Assembly (NCBI RefSeq): GCF_018417635.1
Contig: NZ_CP071007.1
Coordinates: forward strand, 3,100,501-3,164,500
DNA: 64,000 nucleotides
Reading direction: 5' to 3'
Source: Pseudomonas sp. SORT22
GTDB taxonomy: Bacteria > Pseudomonadota > Gammaproteobacteria > Pseudomonadales > Pseudomonadaceae
A model generated the notes under the pieces. The model did no database searches and was not told the origin of the DNA. It saw only the letters and a list, made by a program, of their open reading frames with translations. The position numbers and the translations under genes were made by a program. Below, one piece after another: positions 51,658 through 60,433 of this stretch (positions are counted from its first letter, which is position 1; the number at the start of each line of letters is the position of its first letter).

Positions 51658-52487
51658 TCGCCACCATACTGGGTTGCCAGCACATATGAATTGCTCGCAC
51701 AGGGCGCCACCGAGTACAGCAGCACCAGCGTGGCGACCAAGGGCGGCACGGGCCAGGCGCTGATCAGCGCATAGGCCAGCAGCGGGAACAGCCCCAGGCG
51801 GATGCTGGCAGTGAGCAAGCCGGTCTTGCACAAGCGGGCAAACTCGCCGCTGGGTATCTGCAAGGCCGCCCCGACGCAGATCAGGCTCAACGGCAAGGCC
51901 GGTGCACCCAGTGCGCTCAGCGGCTGGGCAAGCGCTTGCGGCAGCAGCACGCCGCTCAGGTTGAGGGCAAGCCCCGCGCCACTGGCGAGGATCAGCGGGT
52001 TGAGGCAAACCTTCAGGACAATCCCCCACACCGAGCCGTCCCTGCTGCCGAACGCCAGCAATACCACGGTATTGGAAATCGCCACCATGTAGGCAACCAC
52101 CACCGCTGCAACGCCGTAGTCCTCGGGCGTGAGCAACTGCGAGGCCACCGACAGGAAGATGAAACTGTTGAAGCGCACCGAGCCCTGCATGATCGAGGTG
52201 AAGGTTGCATGCACCACGCGCAGGTAGCGACAGCCAAGCAGTACGCCCAAGGTAATCACCAGGGTGACCGCACCGAGGATCAGCACCGTCGATTTGGCCG
52301 TGCTGCCCATGGCGCCGGCGGTGGCGATGGTATGCACCAGGTACGCCGGAAAGAACAGCCAGTGGGTGAGCTTCTCGGCGCCCTTCCAGAAGCCGCTGTC
52401 CAGCCACTCGCCACGCCTGAGCACGACACCGATCAGGATCAATATGAATGACGGCGCAATGGCCGCCAGTGCTGTTGCTGCATGCAT
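51558..52487 (-). CDS. AEC (auxin efflux carrier)-family permease
   Basis: 309 residues with ten predicted membrane helices in two halves; the central GSVRFNSFIFLSVASQL and late YSVAPCASNSYVLATQYGGD are family motifs. The ATG at 52487 was chosen; the open frame upstream lies within the flavoprotein gene. Last gene of the proposed N-N-bond operon, 5 bp after the second flavoprotein, so it is the best candidate exporter of the product. Its 3' end overlaps the convergent YcxB-like gene by 100 bp. Confidence 0.85.
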   Translation of the reverse strand: MHAATALAAIAPSFILILIGVVLRRGEWLDSGFWKGAEKLTHWLFFPAYLVHTIATAGAMGSTAKSTVLILGAVTLVITLGVLLGCRYLRVVHATFTSIMQGSVRFNSFIFLSVASQLLTPEDYGVAAVVVAYMVAISNTVVLLAFGSRDGSVWGIVLKVCLNPLILASGAGLALNLSGVLLPQALAQPLSALGAPALPLSLICVGAALQIPSGEFARLCKTGLLTASIRLGLFPLLAYALISAWPVPPLVATLVLLYSVAPCASNSYVLATQYGGDHRLMAFVVAVSTVLSFVPMFLLAGSLSVMSVP

Positions 52488-52492
52488 GATGC

Positions 52493-53545
52493 TCAGGTTT
52501 CCTTGCAATGATTGATAAAGCCCGGGGCGCTGGCATTGGCCAGCAGCCCGACCGCCACCAGCGCTTCGTTTGCCAGCGCCGGGGCAAAACGCACCCCCGA
52601 GCCGGAAGCACCGACCAACGCACAGGCGCCAGGCCCCCCGGGCAGGCACACGACCCTGGGTTCGCCATCGGCGCAGTAGCTGTCAAATGCCGCGCGCGCG
52701 CGCAGCGAACGGATGGGCAGGCCGGGCAGCTCTTGTTGGAGAATGCTCTGCGCTTCACGCGCTTCGTCGGGCAAGGCGTCGACGCGACCGTCAGCGACAG
52801 CGCGCCAGTCGGCAGAGGTGATGCTTAACAGCCAGCCATCGCGGCGCTGGTTGGGCATCACAAAGGCCTTGCGCGCTGGCATGTAGATGACCCCTTGCGT
52901 TGGGTCCGGTAGCTGTGCAGCGTGCAGGTCGAACGCCACGATCTTCTTGATCAGGCTGCCCGGGATTGCCCCCAGCAACGCGTTGCTGCGGGCACCGCTG
53001 GCGAAGATCACGCGCCGCGCCGTCACCGCGCCGGCGCTGGTCTGCAGGCACCAGGCACGGCCATCGCCGTCCAGGCGCTCAACCCGGGCGGCAAGCCGGG
53101 TCAGGCGACCCTCGCCAGGTGCCAGGTAAGCGCTCACCAAGCCCGGAACATCGATGACAAAGGCATGCCCGGCCTGGAACAAGGCCGGCTTGGCCGAGGC
53201 GCCGCGGTACTGGTGCATGAGCGCTGCCAGGCGGCCTTCGAGTGGCTTGGCGTCGAACAACAGCGGCCTTTGCCCCTCGCTGGCGACAAAGCTGAACGCA
53301 ACCTTGGCGACCCCCGGCCAGCGCTGGCTCAGTGCCTGGTAATGGTCGAAGGCCAGCTCCGAGCGCCGGCGCCGGCTGCCCGCGCCGCAAAACGGCGTCA
53401 CCAGGCCCGCCGACAGCGCCGAGGCACTGGCGCGCTGGCCGTCATCGACCAGCATCAGTGACAAACCGGGCAAGCACTGGCGTACCCGGGCCACCAGGGT
53501 CGCGCCGACAATGCCGGCGCCGACCACCACCAGGTCAGCCTGCAT
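52493..53545 (-). CDS. DAO-family FAD-dependent oxidoreductase (second of two)
   Basis: 350 residues. FAD-binding GxGxxG in VVVGAGIVGATLVARV near the start, a second FAD element ASGARSNALLG, and a C-terminal GASGSGVRFAPALANEAL block, as in D-amino-acid/glycine-oxidase-type flavoproteins. It overlaps the cupin gene by 11 bp. In the known hydrazine pathways a DAO-like flavoenzyme (Spb39, Tri27) oxidatively cleaves the N-N intermediate; this gene, adjacent to the cupin, is a candidate. The exact substrate is unproven. Confidence 0.8.
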   Translation of the reverse strand: MQADLVVVGAGIVGATLVARVRQCLPGLSLMLVDDGQRASASALSAGLVTPFCGAGSRRRRSELAFDHYQALSQRWPGVAKVAFSFVASEGQRPLLFDAKPLEGRLAALMHQYRGASAKPALFQAGHAFVIDVPGLVSAYLAPGEGRLTRLAARVERLDGDGRAWCLQTSAGAVTARRVIFASGARSNALLGAIPGSLIKKIVAFDLHAAQLPDPTQGVIYMPARKAFVMPNQRRDGWLLSITSADWRAVADGRVDALPDEAREAQSILQQELPGLPIRSLRARAAFDSYCADGEPRVVCLPGGPGACALVGASGSGVRFAPALANEALVAVGLLANASAPGFINHCKET

Positions 53546-53885
53546 GGACATTCCACCAAACGGTGCTGATGACCAGCGGTTGCACACCATCATTGTGAAT
53601 CTGGTGCTGGTGATGCGGCTCGAACAGCAGCACATCGCCCTGCTCGACCCGCAGCGTGCTGCCCTGGTATTCCAGCACCCCGCCGCCGTTGGCGATCATC
53701 CAGCATTCGCGTACTGCGTGCTTGTCCGGGCGCGAGGTGCACTGGGGCGCCACGGTAAACAGCCCGCCCCTGAACGGCGTGACCCCTGCGCCCAGGCCGG
53801 CGAAGTCCGCCTGGCGCAGCACCACGCCCGGTACATGCGACTCGGCGGGCAGTGGCTTGACCTTGGGATTGGCAGTGCTATTCAT
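53535..53885 (-). CDS. Small cupin (candidate N-N-bond-forming subunit)
   Basis: 116 residues, a single cupin barrel. Metal ligands probably H56 and E60 (PDKHAVREC) and one or more of H91, H92, H94, H97 (EPHHQHQIHN). In Spb40 and Tri28 a cupin like this is fused to a MetRS-like domain and drives rearrangement of an N-hydroxylysine ester into an N-N bond. Here it is a separate gene two positions downstream of the MetRS-like gene. Start overlaps the CoA-transferase stop. As a lone cupin other roles are possible; the context makes the N-N role likely. Confidence 0.75.
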   Translation of the reverse strand: MNSTANPKVKPLPAESHVPGVVLRQADFAGLGAGVTPFRGGLFTVAPQCTSRPDKHAVRECWMIANGGGVLEYQGSTLRVEQGDVLLFEPHHQHQIHNDGVQPLVISTVWWNVHAG

Positions 53886-55051
53886 GCTTTTACCTCCCGA
53901 ATGGAGCGTGACAGTTGCTTGAGGATCGCCTCGCGATCCTGGTCCAGTGCCGGTGCGGCGCGACGCTTGCGTGGGTCAGGCGCGTCAGAAATCTTGATCG
54001 GCGAACCCACCAGGCGGTAGCGCCCCACTTGCGGGTCGTCGATGTCGATGAGCATGTTGCGCTCGGCCACCTGCGGATGGGCGACGGCCTGGTCGACGCG
54101 GTTGATCGGCCCGGCGGGCAGCCCGGCCGCAGCGAAGTGCTCGGTCCAGGCGCTGACCGGTTTTGCCGCCAGGGCGGCATTGAGCGTCTGTGCCAGCAGT
54201 GCCTCGTTGTCCTTGCGTGCTTCGGCGCTCGAGAAGCGCGGATCGAGCAGCATGTCCGGGCGCTCAATGGCCTCGCACAGCACGGCAAACAGCTTGTCGT
54301 TGCCGGCCGCGATGATCAGCCCGCCATCGAGCGCCTGGTACACGCCAAACGGTGGGGCGATCGCCGGCCGGTAGCTGCCCACCGGCCCGGTCACCTCGCC
54401 AGTGGCGAAATAGCGCCCGATGAAGTATTCCATCAGGGCCAGCTGGCAATCGAACATGGCGATATCGACCTTCGCGCCATGCCCGCTGTGCTGGCGCTTG
54501 AGCAAGGCCATCAGCAGCCCGCAGGTAAGAAACAGGCCAGCGCTGATATCGCCGATCGACACCCCGACGCGCACCGGGGTGCGTCCTGGTTCACCGGTGA
54601 CGCTCATGATCCCGCCCATGCCCTGGACGATCATGTCGTAGGCGCGCCGCTGGGATGACGAACCGGTGTGCCCGAACCCCGAGGCGGCGCCGTAGATCAG
54701 CCGCGGGTAGCGCGCATGCAGGGTATCCCAGCCATAACCGAGCTTTTCCATGGTGCCTGGGCGAAAGTTCTCGGTCAGCACATCGGCGTGCTCCAGCAGG
54801 TCTTCGAAGATCTGCCGGTCTTCGGCCTTCTTCAGGTCCAGGGCGATGCTTTGCTTGCCGCGATTGAGCGACGAGAAATAGGCAGACTTATTGCCAAACC
54901 ACGGGCCATAGGCGCGGGCGTCGTCGCCCTTGCCCGGCTGCTCGACCTTGATGACCCGCGCCCCATGGTCGGCCAGCAGCATGGTACAGAACGGGCCCGC
55001 CAGTACCCGGGTCAGGTCGACGATGAGCAATCCTTCAAGGGCAGGTTTCAT
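53882..55051 (-). CDS. CaiB/BaiF-type CoA transferase
   Basis: 389 residues with the family III CoA-transferase layout: N-terminal LIVDLTRVLAGPFCTMLLADHGARVIKVE, LNRGKQSIALDLK, and the catalytic Asp D168 in VSIGDISAGL. It would move CoA between carboxylic acids. It lies between the MetRS-like and cupin genes with 4-bp overlaps at both ends, so it belongs to the pathway, perhaps activating an acyl group or handling the by-product of the hydrazine step. Confidence 0.9.
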   Translation of the reverse strand: MKPALEGLLIVDLTRVLAGPFCTMLLADHGARVIKVEQPGKGDDARAYGPWFGNKSAYFSSLNRGKQSIALDLKKAEDRQIFEDLLEHADVLTENFRPGTMEKLGYGWDTLHARYPRLIYGAASGFGHTGSSSQRRAYDMIVQGMGGIMSVTGEPGRTPVRVGVSIGDISAGLFLTCGLLMALLKRQHSGHGAKVDIAMFDCQLALMEYFIGRYFATGEVTGPVGSYRPAIAPPFGVYQALDGGLIIAAGNDKLFAVLCEAIERPDMLLDPRFSSAEARKDNEALLAQTLNAALAAKPVSAWTEHFAAAGLPAGPINRVDQAVAHPQVAERNMLIDIDDPQVGRYRLVGSPIKISDAPDPRKRRAAPALDQDREAILKQLSRSIREVKA

Positions 55052-56592
55052 GAGCTGGCCTCCAGTTGGCCGTTGGCGACGGCTCGGGTTGCAGCGCGGC
55101 GTTGCTGCTTGAACGCCTGCACGCTGACCTCACCCGGCTGCCCTAGCCTGTGCCAGATCGACTGCGCCAGCGTCGGCAGCAACGGACAGGCCAGCACCGC
55201 CAGGCCCTTGAGCCACCAGTACCGACTGTTGTCGTCAGCCAGGCTGGCGAACAGCGCCTCCCAGCCGGCGATGCTGCGGCTCACCGCCTGCGGATCGAAG
55301 CTGGCGAAAGTCAGGGCCTGGGCCTGCTCGGCGTAGGCTGCATCGAATGCAGCCATCACCGGCGCATCGACCGCCGCAGCCTTGGCGGCACCGCCGAGTG
55401 CCGTGTTCACCTGCTCGATCAGGCCCGCGTAGCGGCCATTGAGGAACTGCTCGAAGTCTTGCCGGGTGAAATCCGTGCGCTGGTGAATCGGGCTGGTGCT
55501 AGCCAGGAAGTACCTTAGGGCATCGCAAGGTACCCGCCCTTCGCGGGCCATGTCCTCGACCCACACCGCCCAGCCGAGGCTGGTGGAAAACTTGCGCCCC
55601 TCCAGCGTGTAGAAGTGGTTGATGAGAAAGTGCTCGAACGGCTTGGAAAGGCCGTCAGCCATGGCCATCGCCTGGATGCTGACCAGGTGCGAAACACTGT
55701 TGTCGATGCCAAAACCATTGACCGTGATGACCGGCGAGTCGCGATCGAACGGGTTTTGCGCCAGGCCCGTCGCCCGGGCAAAGCAGTCGCCGACAAAACG
55801 CACCGCGCCAAACAGCAGGCCATGGCCAAACAGCGTCCGCGCCTGGCCGTCCAGCTGATAGGGCAAGCCCCATCCGGCATGGTTGGTGACCCGTACCCGG
55901 GCTGGCAGCCGGCTTAGATGGCGCCGGGCGATGTCGATGAATGGGTCTGGGGTCTGGGTGGCCTGCAACTGCGCGAGCAGCGCCTGCGGCTCGCGGATCT
56001 GGAAGAACAGGTTGTCCAGTGCCCGCGCGGGCACCTCTTCGCCCCAGCGTGCACGTGGCGCGCGCACCTGGTCCGGCTCGAAATGTGCGCCGCAGTCTTC
56101 ACAGAAGAACCCGGAAATGGCCTGATCGCACTGCGGGCAGTGCCCGGTCAGAAAGCTGCCACTGACAAACGTCTGCCTGGCGGTGGACCACGGCATTTGT
56201 TCTTCGACGCAGCTCACCTGGCCCTGGGCGCTCAAGCGATCGACCAGGTCGACATGCGCGGCCAGGTATTGCTCGCGGTGCTCGGGGTCGAGCGGATCGA
56301 CGAACAGATCGACCTGGATGTTCATGTAGGCCAGGTCGTTGATGATCCCTGCGCAGCTTTCCTGGGCCAGCGACGCGGGATCGACGTCCGCCTGCTGGGC
56401 GCGCAGCGGAATGTAGGAGTCGAAGGGGTCGCTGGCGCAGACGATGCTGGCCCGGTGGCCTTCGCGGCGCAGGTGGCGCGCCAATATGTCCAGGTTCAGG
56501 TACGGGCCGGCGATGTGGCCAAGGTGCAGCCGGCCGTTCGGCGCCGGCATCGCCGGTACCAGCAGGTATTGTTTTGCCGTGACCTCAGACAT
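55048..56592 (-). CDS. Methionyl-tRNA-synthetase-like aminoacyl-activating enzyme
   Basis: 514 residues of the class I tRNA-synthetase fold. HLGH (23-26) replaces HIGH; K334-F-S-T-S338 stands for KMSKS; zinc-knuckle Cys 152, 155, 164 and 167 (CPQC...CEDC). The housekeeping MetRS is longer (about 670-680 residues in Pseudomonas), and this one sits in a metabolic operon, so it is a paralogue. In Spb40/Tri28 a MetRS-like domain activates an amino acid (glycine in s56-p1) and joins it to N6-hydroxylysine. Here it is uncoupled from the cupin. The start at 56592 gives the normal N-terminus. Confidence 0.85.
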   Translation of the reverse strand: MSEVTAKQYLLVPAMPAPNGRLHLGHIAGPYLNLDILARHLRREGHRASIVCASDPFDSYIPLRAQQADVDPASLAQESCAGIINDLAYMNIQVDLFVDPLDPEHREQYLAAHVDLVDRLSAQGQVSCVEEQMPWSTARQTFVSGSFLTGHCPQCDQAISGFFCEDCGAHFEPDQVRAPRARWGEEVPARALDNLFFQIREPQALLAQLQATQTPDPFIDIARRHLSRLPARVRVTNHAGWGLPYQLDGQARTLFGHGLLFGAVRFVGDCFARATGLAQNPFDRDSPVITVNGFGIDNSVSHLVSIQAMAMADGLSKPFEHFLINHFYTLEGRKFSTSLGWAVWVEDMAREGRVPCDALRYFLASTSPIHQRTDFTRQDFEQFLNGRYAGLIEQVNTALGGAAKAAAVDAPVMAAFDAAYAEQAQALTFASFDPQAVSRSIAGWEALFASLADDNSRYWWLKGLAVLACPLLPTLAQSIWHRLGQPGEVSVQAFKQQRRAATRAVANGQLEASS

Positions 56593-57874
56593 GTGACGCC
56601 TCCCGTTGCTGAGCAATGTCCACCTTGACTTCGCTGGCCAACTGCCCGAGCACCGCGTGGATATCGTCCTCCAAGGCGCACTGGGCAATCAGATAGGCAA
56701 TTTCGTAGGCCTTGAAGCGCTCGGCGGGCAAGGCCATTTGCGCGCCCTCGCCGGCCACCACCTGAAGAAAGCGCATCTCGCTGCGTTTCCACAGGCGTTC
56801 GTAGCCTTCGACCCGGGTCACCTGGCCGGTGCGCGGCGGCATGATCACCCGTTGCCCGGCGCGGGTAGCGGCGCTGGCGATGCGATCCACGCAGCCGTCC
56901 GGGATCACCCCGCACGCCAGTTGCAGCACGGCCTGATACGGGGAGTAGCCCAGCAGGCTGTTGGGCAGCAGGTGCGAGTTGATGAACTCGCCGCCCAGGC
57001 GACCGCCGATCTCGAGGATCTTCGGCCCTTGGGCGGTGACCATCAGGTCGACATGAAAGCCGCACCAGTCAATGCCGGTGGCCGCGACCGCCGCGCGAAC
57101 CATGGCGCAGATACGTTCCTGCAGCGCGCCGTCGAGCTGCGAAGGTGTGGTGTTTTCGTACTGGATCGGGATCGAGCGGTCGAATGTCTTGTCGATGATT
57201 GCGTTGATCACCACCCGGCCGTCGGCGACCAGCCCCGACACCGAGTGCTCGCTGCCGACCAGTTGTTCCTCAAGCAGCGCATGCTCGCCATACAGCGCGT
57301 ACATCTCGCCTTTGTCCGCAGTGTTGTAGGCACGGAAGGCGCGGTACACCTGCAGCGCATCGCAGCCTTGGTCGAGCACAAAGATGCCGCGGCTGCCCGA
57401 GTTGCCGGCAGGCTTGAGCAAGGCTGGCAGGCCGACGCTTTGCAGGCCGTCAAGGAACGCCTGTTCGTCGCTGACCACGGCGTAACGGGGGTTGGCGTTG
57501 GCCACCGCGTCCAGGCAGCGGCGCGTACGCGCCTTGTCACGCACATTGGCAGCGGCCTCGGCCGAGCTCCCCACCAGGCCCAGGCGCTGGCTCAGGCGGC
57601 TGGCCAGTTCGACCTCCAGGTCCTTCCAGGCAACGATGCCTGAGAGCGTGATGCGCTGCTCGTCGAGGTAGCCAAGAATCGCCTCCTGAGCGGCGTCATA
57701 GTCGCCCAGGCGAGTGGCGATCAGCCCTGCGCAACCCATGGACTTGAACACCTCTGGCGTGGGCGTGGCGACCAGCACTTTGAAGCCAAGCGCATGGCCC
57801 GCGGCGATTTCGGCGATCCTTTCGCCGGCCAGGGCACGGGTGTCGAGGTAGAGGATGTAAGGTGCTTCAGACAT
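56585..57874 (-). CDS. ATP-grasp carboxylate-amine ligase
   Basis: About 429 residues. Central ATP-grasp domain (LLKPAGNSGSRGIFVL is the P-loop-like glycine-rich strand; ALLEEQLVGSEHSVSGLV; metal-binding ILEIGGRLGGEF). Members join a carboxylate to an amine via acylphosphate, as in dipeptide ligases. Start at 57874 (AAGGA 7 nt upstream); an ATG at 57889 overlapping the previous stop is the alternative. Overlaps the MetRS-like gene by 8 bp. It could attach an amino acid to the hydrazine-containing core. Confidence 0.85.
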   Translation of the reverse strand: MSEAPYILYLDTRALAGERIAEIAAGHALGFKVLVATPTPEVFKSMGCAGLIATRLGDYDAAQEAILGYLDEQRITLSGIVAWKDLEVELASRLSQRLGLVGSSAEAAANVRDKARTRRCLDAVANANPRYAVVSDEQAFLDGLQSVGLPALLKPAGNSGSRGIFVLDQGCDALQVYRAFRAYNTADKGEMYALYGEHALLEEQLVGSEHSVSGLVADGRVVINAIIDKTFDRSIPIQYENTTPSQLDGALQERICAMVRAAVAATGIDWCGFHVDLMVTAQGPKILEIGGRLGGEFINSHLLPNSLLGYSPYQAVLQLACGVIPDGCVDRIASAATRAGQRVIMPPRTGQVTRVEGYERLWKRSEMRFLQVVAGEGAQMALPAERFKAYEIAYLIAQCALEDDIHAVLGQLASEVKVDIAQQREASHV

Positions 57875-57885
57875 GATGTGGTCCT

Positions 57886-59244
57886 TCATTCAGTCAGTTG
57901 TTGGTCTTGCATCAGGAACGTCGGCGGCGCCGCTTCTGCGCCCCACTCGACCAGCCCCGGCGGCGTGCCGACGTCGTAGTGCGGCTTGCCGAGCACGGCA
58001 TTGGCGATCTTGGCGCTGCGCCAGGCGGCCAGGCTCAGGTTCGGGTCGGCGATGCCGCGCAAGTGACGCGCGGCGTTCTGGAAGAACAGCCGTGGGTGGT
58101 CGGCCCGCGACCATTTCACCGAATAGTCTGCGCTGAGCTCGGGCAGGCCATTTTTTGTCGCCATCTCGAAACGCAGCGGCTGCAGCGCTGCCGGCATCTG
58201 AAACTCGGAGCCGGTCGCCAGCAGCACCAGGTCGGCACCCAGGTTGCGCGTGCCGGAGGCATTGCCGATACGCAGCGCCAGCCCGTCGTCGACCGTGCGC
58301 AGCGACTCCAGGGTGGACCCGGGCAGCAGCCGGCAGAATTGATTGCGCCCCTCGATGTAGGTCACCTCGTAAAGGCGCCGGTAGATGCTTTCGAGCAAGG
58401 CCTGGACCACCCCGTCACTGGCCATGTGCTGCTGGGCGAGTGCGCCTTGCCGTTGCTCGGCGGGCAAGCCGAAAAAGTGATCGCTGTAGCCGGGGACAAA
58501 CCACTCATTGACAAAGGGCGAGTCGTCCATCGGCAAAAAGTTGCTGCGCCGGCTGATCCACACCAGCGACGCCGGTGCGCTCGCTTCTGGCAGGTTGAGC
58601 ATCATCTGCATCAGTTCCGCCCCGCTCTGGCCGCCACCGATGACCACCACGCGCTTCCCGCTCACCTGCGGGGCCTTGACCACGAACTGTGAGGAATGCA
58701 TCACCGCCGGCCCCAGGCAGGCTTGCGCACACTTGGGAATGAACGGCCGCTGGCCGGCACCGACCACCAGGTTGGCGGTCCTCGCCGTGCCCTTGGCGTG
58801 GTTGATCACCCACTCGTTGCCATCCCTGGACACCCGCAGCACCTCACTGTCGAACGTCAGGTTGTGCAGCGACCGGCAGACCCAGACCATGTACTGCTCG
58901 AACTCCTTGCGGCGCACCGTGGGAAAGCGCGCGTTAAGGAACGAGTAGAACCGCTCGGTATTCTTCAGGAACGCGATGAACGAATACGGGCTGCAAGGAT
59001 CAGCCGGGGTTACCAGGTCCTTGAGAAAGCTGGTGGTCAGCGAAGAGTTCACATGCATCATGCCCTCGTGCCAGCGAAAGTCGGCACGGCGCTCGAAGAA
59101 CATGCTCTTGAAGCCTTTGCAAGGCTCCAGCAACGCCGCCAGGCTCAGGTTGGCCGGGCCGATGCCCAGGCCGATGACGTCGAAGCGCTCGCCGTGACGC
59201 GACACGCCCTTGGCGCCTACCGACGGGATTTCATAGGTATTCAT
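57886..59244 (-). CDS. L-lysine/ornithine N-monooxygenase (IucD/PvdA/SidA family)
   Basis: 452 residues. FAD-binding GLGIGPAN (25-32), substrate-region LTTSFLKDLVTPADP, NADPH-binding VVIGGGQSGAELM and late ATGSEFQ. It N-hydroxylates the side-chain amine of lysine or ornithine. No siderophore synthetase gene (NRPS or IucA/C-type) is in this operon, so a role in making N6-hydroxylysine for N-N-bond formation (like Spb38) is favoured. The start at 59244 has GGGAG about 10 nt upstream; the open frame upstream to 59676 is not family-like. Confidence 0.9.
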   Translation of the reverse strand: MNTYEIPSVGAKGVSRHGERFDVIGLGIGPANLSLAALLEPCKGFKSMFFERRADFRWHEGMMHVNSSLTTSFLKDLVTPADPCSPYSFIAFLKNTERFYSFLNARFPTVRRKEFEQYMVWVCRSLHNLTFDSEVLRVSRDGNEWVINHAKGTARTANLVVGAGQRPFIPKCAQACLGPAVMHSSQFVVKAPQVSGKRVVVIGGGQSGAELMQMMLNLPEASAPASLVWISRRSNFLPMDDSPFVNEWFVPGYSDHFFGLPAEQRQGALAQQHMASDGVVQALLESIYRRLYEVTYIEGRNQFCRLLPGSTLESLRTVDDGLALRIGNASGTRNLGADLVLLATGSEFQMPAALQPLRFEMATKNGLPELSADYSVKWSRADHPRLFFQNAARHLRGIADPNLSLAAWRSAKIANAVLGKPHYDVGTPPGLVEWGAEAAPPTFLMQDQQLTE

Positions 59245-59296
59245 GGATAACACACTCCCTGCATGCTTCAGGAAACCGCAGCGCGCCCGGGCGGGC

Positions 59297-60433
59297 TCAG
59301 CGCTGGCTTGATTGCATCGGTTGCGAGCCCGTGGTGACACCGGCCTCGGTCGCCATCCTTGCCAACTGCCGCCCGCACTGTACGGCCGTGGCAATGCCGC
59401 TGCCGCAGTAACCACCGCCCCAGGACACCGGGCCGCTGGCCCCCAGGCGCGGCAGGCCGTTGTCGGTAAAGCCGAGGCTGCCCGACCACACCCTGGCCAC
59501 CGGGATTGCCGCCAGTGACGGGAAATAGCCCGCCAGCCGCGCCTGCAAGGCGGCGACCACGGCCTGGGGGCTGGCATCCAGCGGTACCAGGCCCAGGCGA
59601 CTGCCGAACAACAAGCGGCCGTGGTGCACGCGAAAGTAATCCTTGTCGGCGGTGGCGGTGCCATAGACGCGGGCACGCCGGGATATCAGCTGCAAATCCC
59701 GCGCTCCGAGCACCTGGCTTTCGCACAGGTGGGTCTGGAACATCGTCAGCGGTTGCAACGCAGCCTCTGTGCAGAGGCCCCAGGCTTCCTCGCTGGCGAT
59801 CAGTACCCGCGCCGCGTTGACCCGCGCCGCAGGCAACTGCAGGTTGACCGAGTCTGCCTGCGGATCGAGCGCAAGCACCGGGCTTGAGTAGTCGATGCGC
59901 ACGCCAAGGGCCTGGGCGTGATTGCGCATGGCAAGCAGCAGCCCGGCGGGATCAATCAAGGCAAAGTGCTCATTGAGCAGCCCCGCCACCACCCCTTGCG
60001 CAGCGGTTTGTGCACTGACCTGACGGGCGTCCAGCCAATGCACACCGCCGCCAAACAGCGTGCTCGCCTCGGCATGACGCTGCTTGAGCGTGCGCGCCGC
60101 ATCATCATCCATTGCCAGGGTAATGTGCCCGGGCTGACGCCACTGGCAGTCGTATTCGAAGGTGTCGATCTGGCGCTTGAGTTCGCTGATCGGCTCCAGC
60201 ACCGCGCGCAGGCGCTGCTGCGCATCGGCGCCTTGGGAGCCTTGCGCGTCGCGATTGGGCAAGGCCGGGGGCATGGCCGCCACCGAGCCGAAATTGAAGG
60301 CGCTGGCATTGCCCGCCCATTCGCCGCGTTCGAAGACGCGTACGCCAAAACCCCGGCCAGCCAGCTCGATTGCCGCACTCAAGCCACAGTAGCCGGCGCC
60401 GATGATGGCCATTTCGCAGGCCAGCGCCTTCAT
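59297..60433 (-). CDS. DAO-family FAD-dependent oxidoreductase (first of two)
   Basis: 378 residues with FAD motif AIIGAGYCGLSAAIEL at the N-terminus and a C-terminal GGYCGSGIATAVQCGRQLA, resembling gamma-glutamylputrescine oxidase (PuuB)-type amine oxidases. The ATG overlaps the stop of the KamA-type gene (ATGA). With the paralogue at 52493 it gives the operon two amine-oxidising flavoproteins; one probably acts on the N-N intermediate, the other on a tailoring step. Confidence 0.85.
   Translation of the reverse strand: MKALACEMAIIGAGYCGLSAAIELAGRGFGVRVFERGEWAGNASAFNFGSVAAMPPALPNRDAQGSQGADAQQRLRAVLEPISELKRQIDTFEYDCQWRQPGHITLAMDDDAARTLKQRHAEASTLFGGGVHWLDARQVSAQTAAQGVVAGLLNEHFALIDPAGLLLAMRNHAQALGVRIDYSSPVLALDPQADSVNLQLPAARVNAARVLIASEEAWGLCTEAALQPLTMFQTHLCESQVLGARDLQLISRRARVYGTATADKDYFRVHHGRLLFGSRLGLVPLDASPQAVVAALQARLAGYFPSLAAIPVARVWSGSLGFTDNGLPRLGASGPVSWGGGYCGSGIATAVQCGRQLARMATEAGVTTGSQPMQSSQR

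Noticed and set aside
50815..52758. 647-residue minus-strand open frame
   Set aside because: It crosses parts of three supported genes in another frame and shows no family pattern.
55048..56592. Housekeeping methionyl-tRNA synthetase
   Set aside because: Shorter than the usual enzyme, degenerate KMSKS, and translationally coupled to metabolic genes; a specialised paralogue is more likely.
57886..59244. N-monooxygenase as part of a siderophore cluster
   Set aside because: No NRPS, IucA/C-type synthetase, acyltransferase or receptor gene in the operon; the TonB receptor at 40313 is 15 kb away with unrelated genes between.
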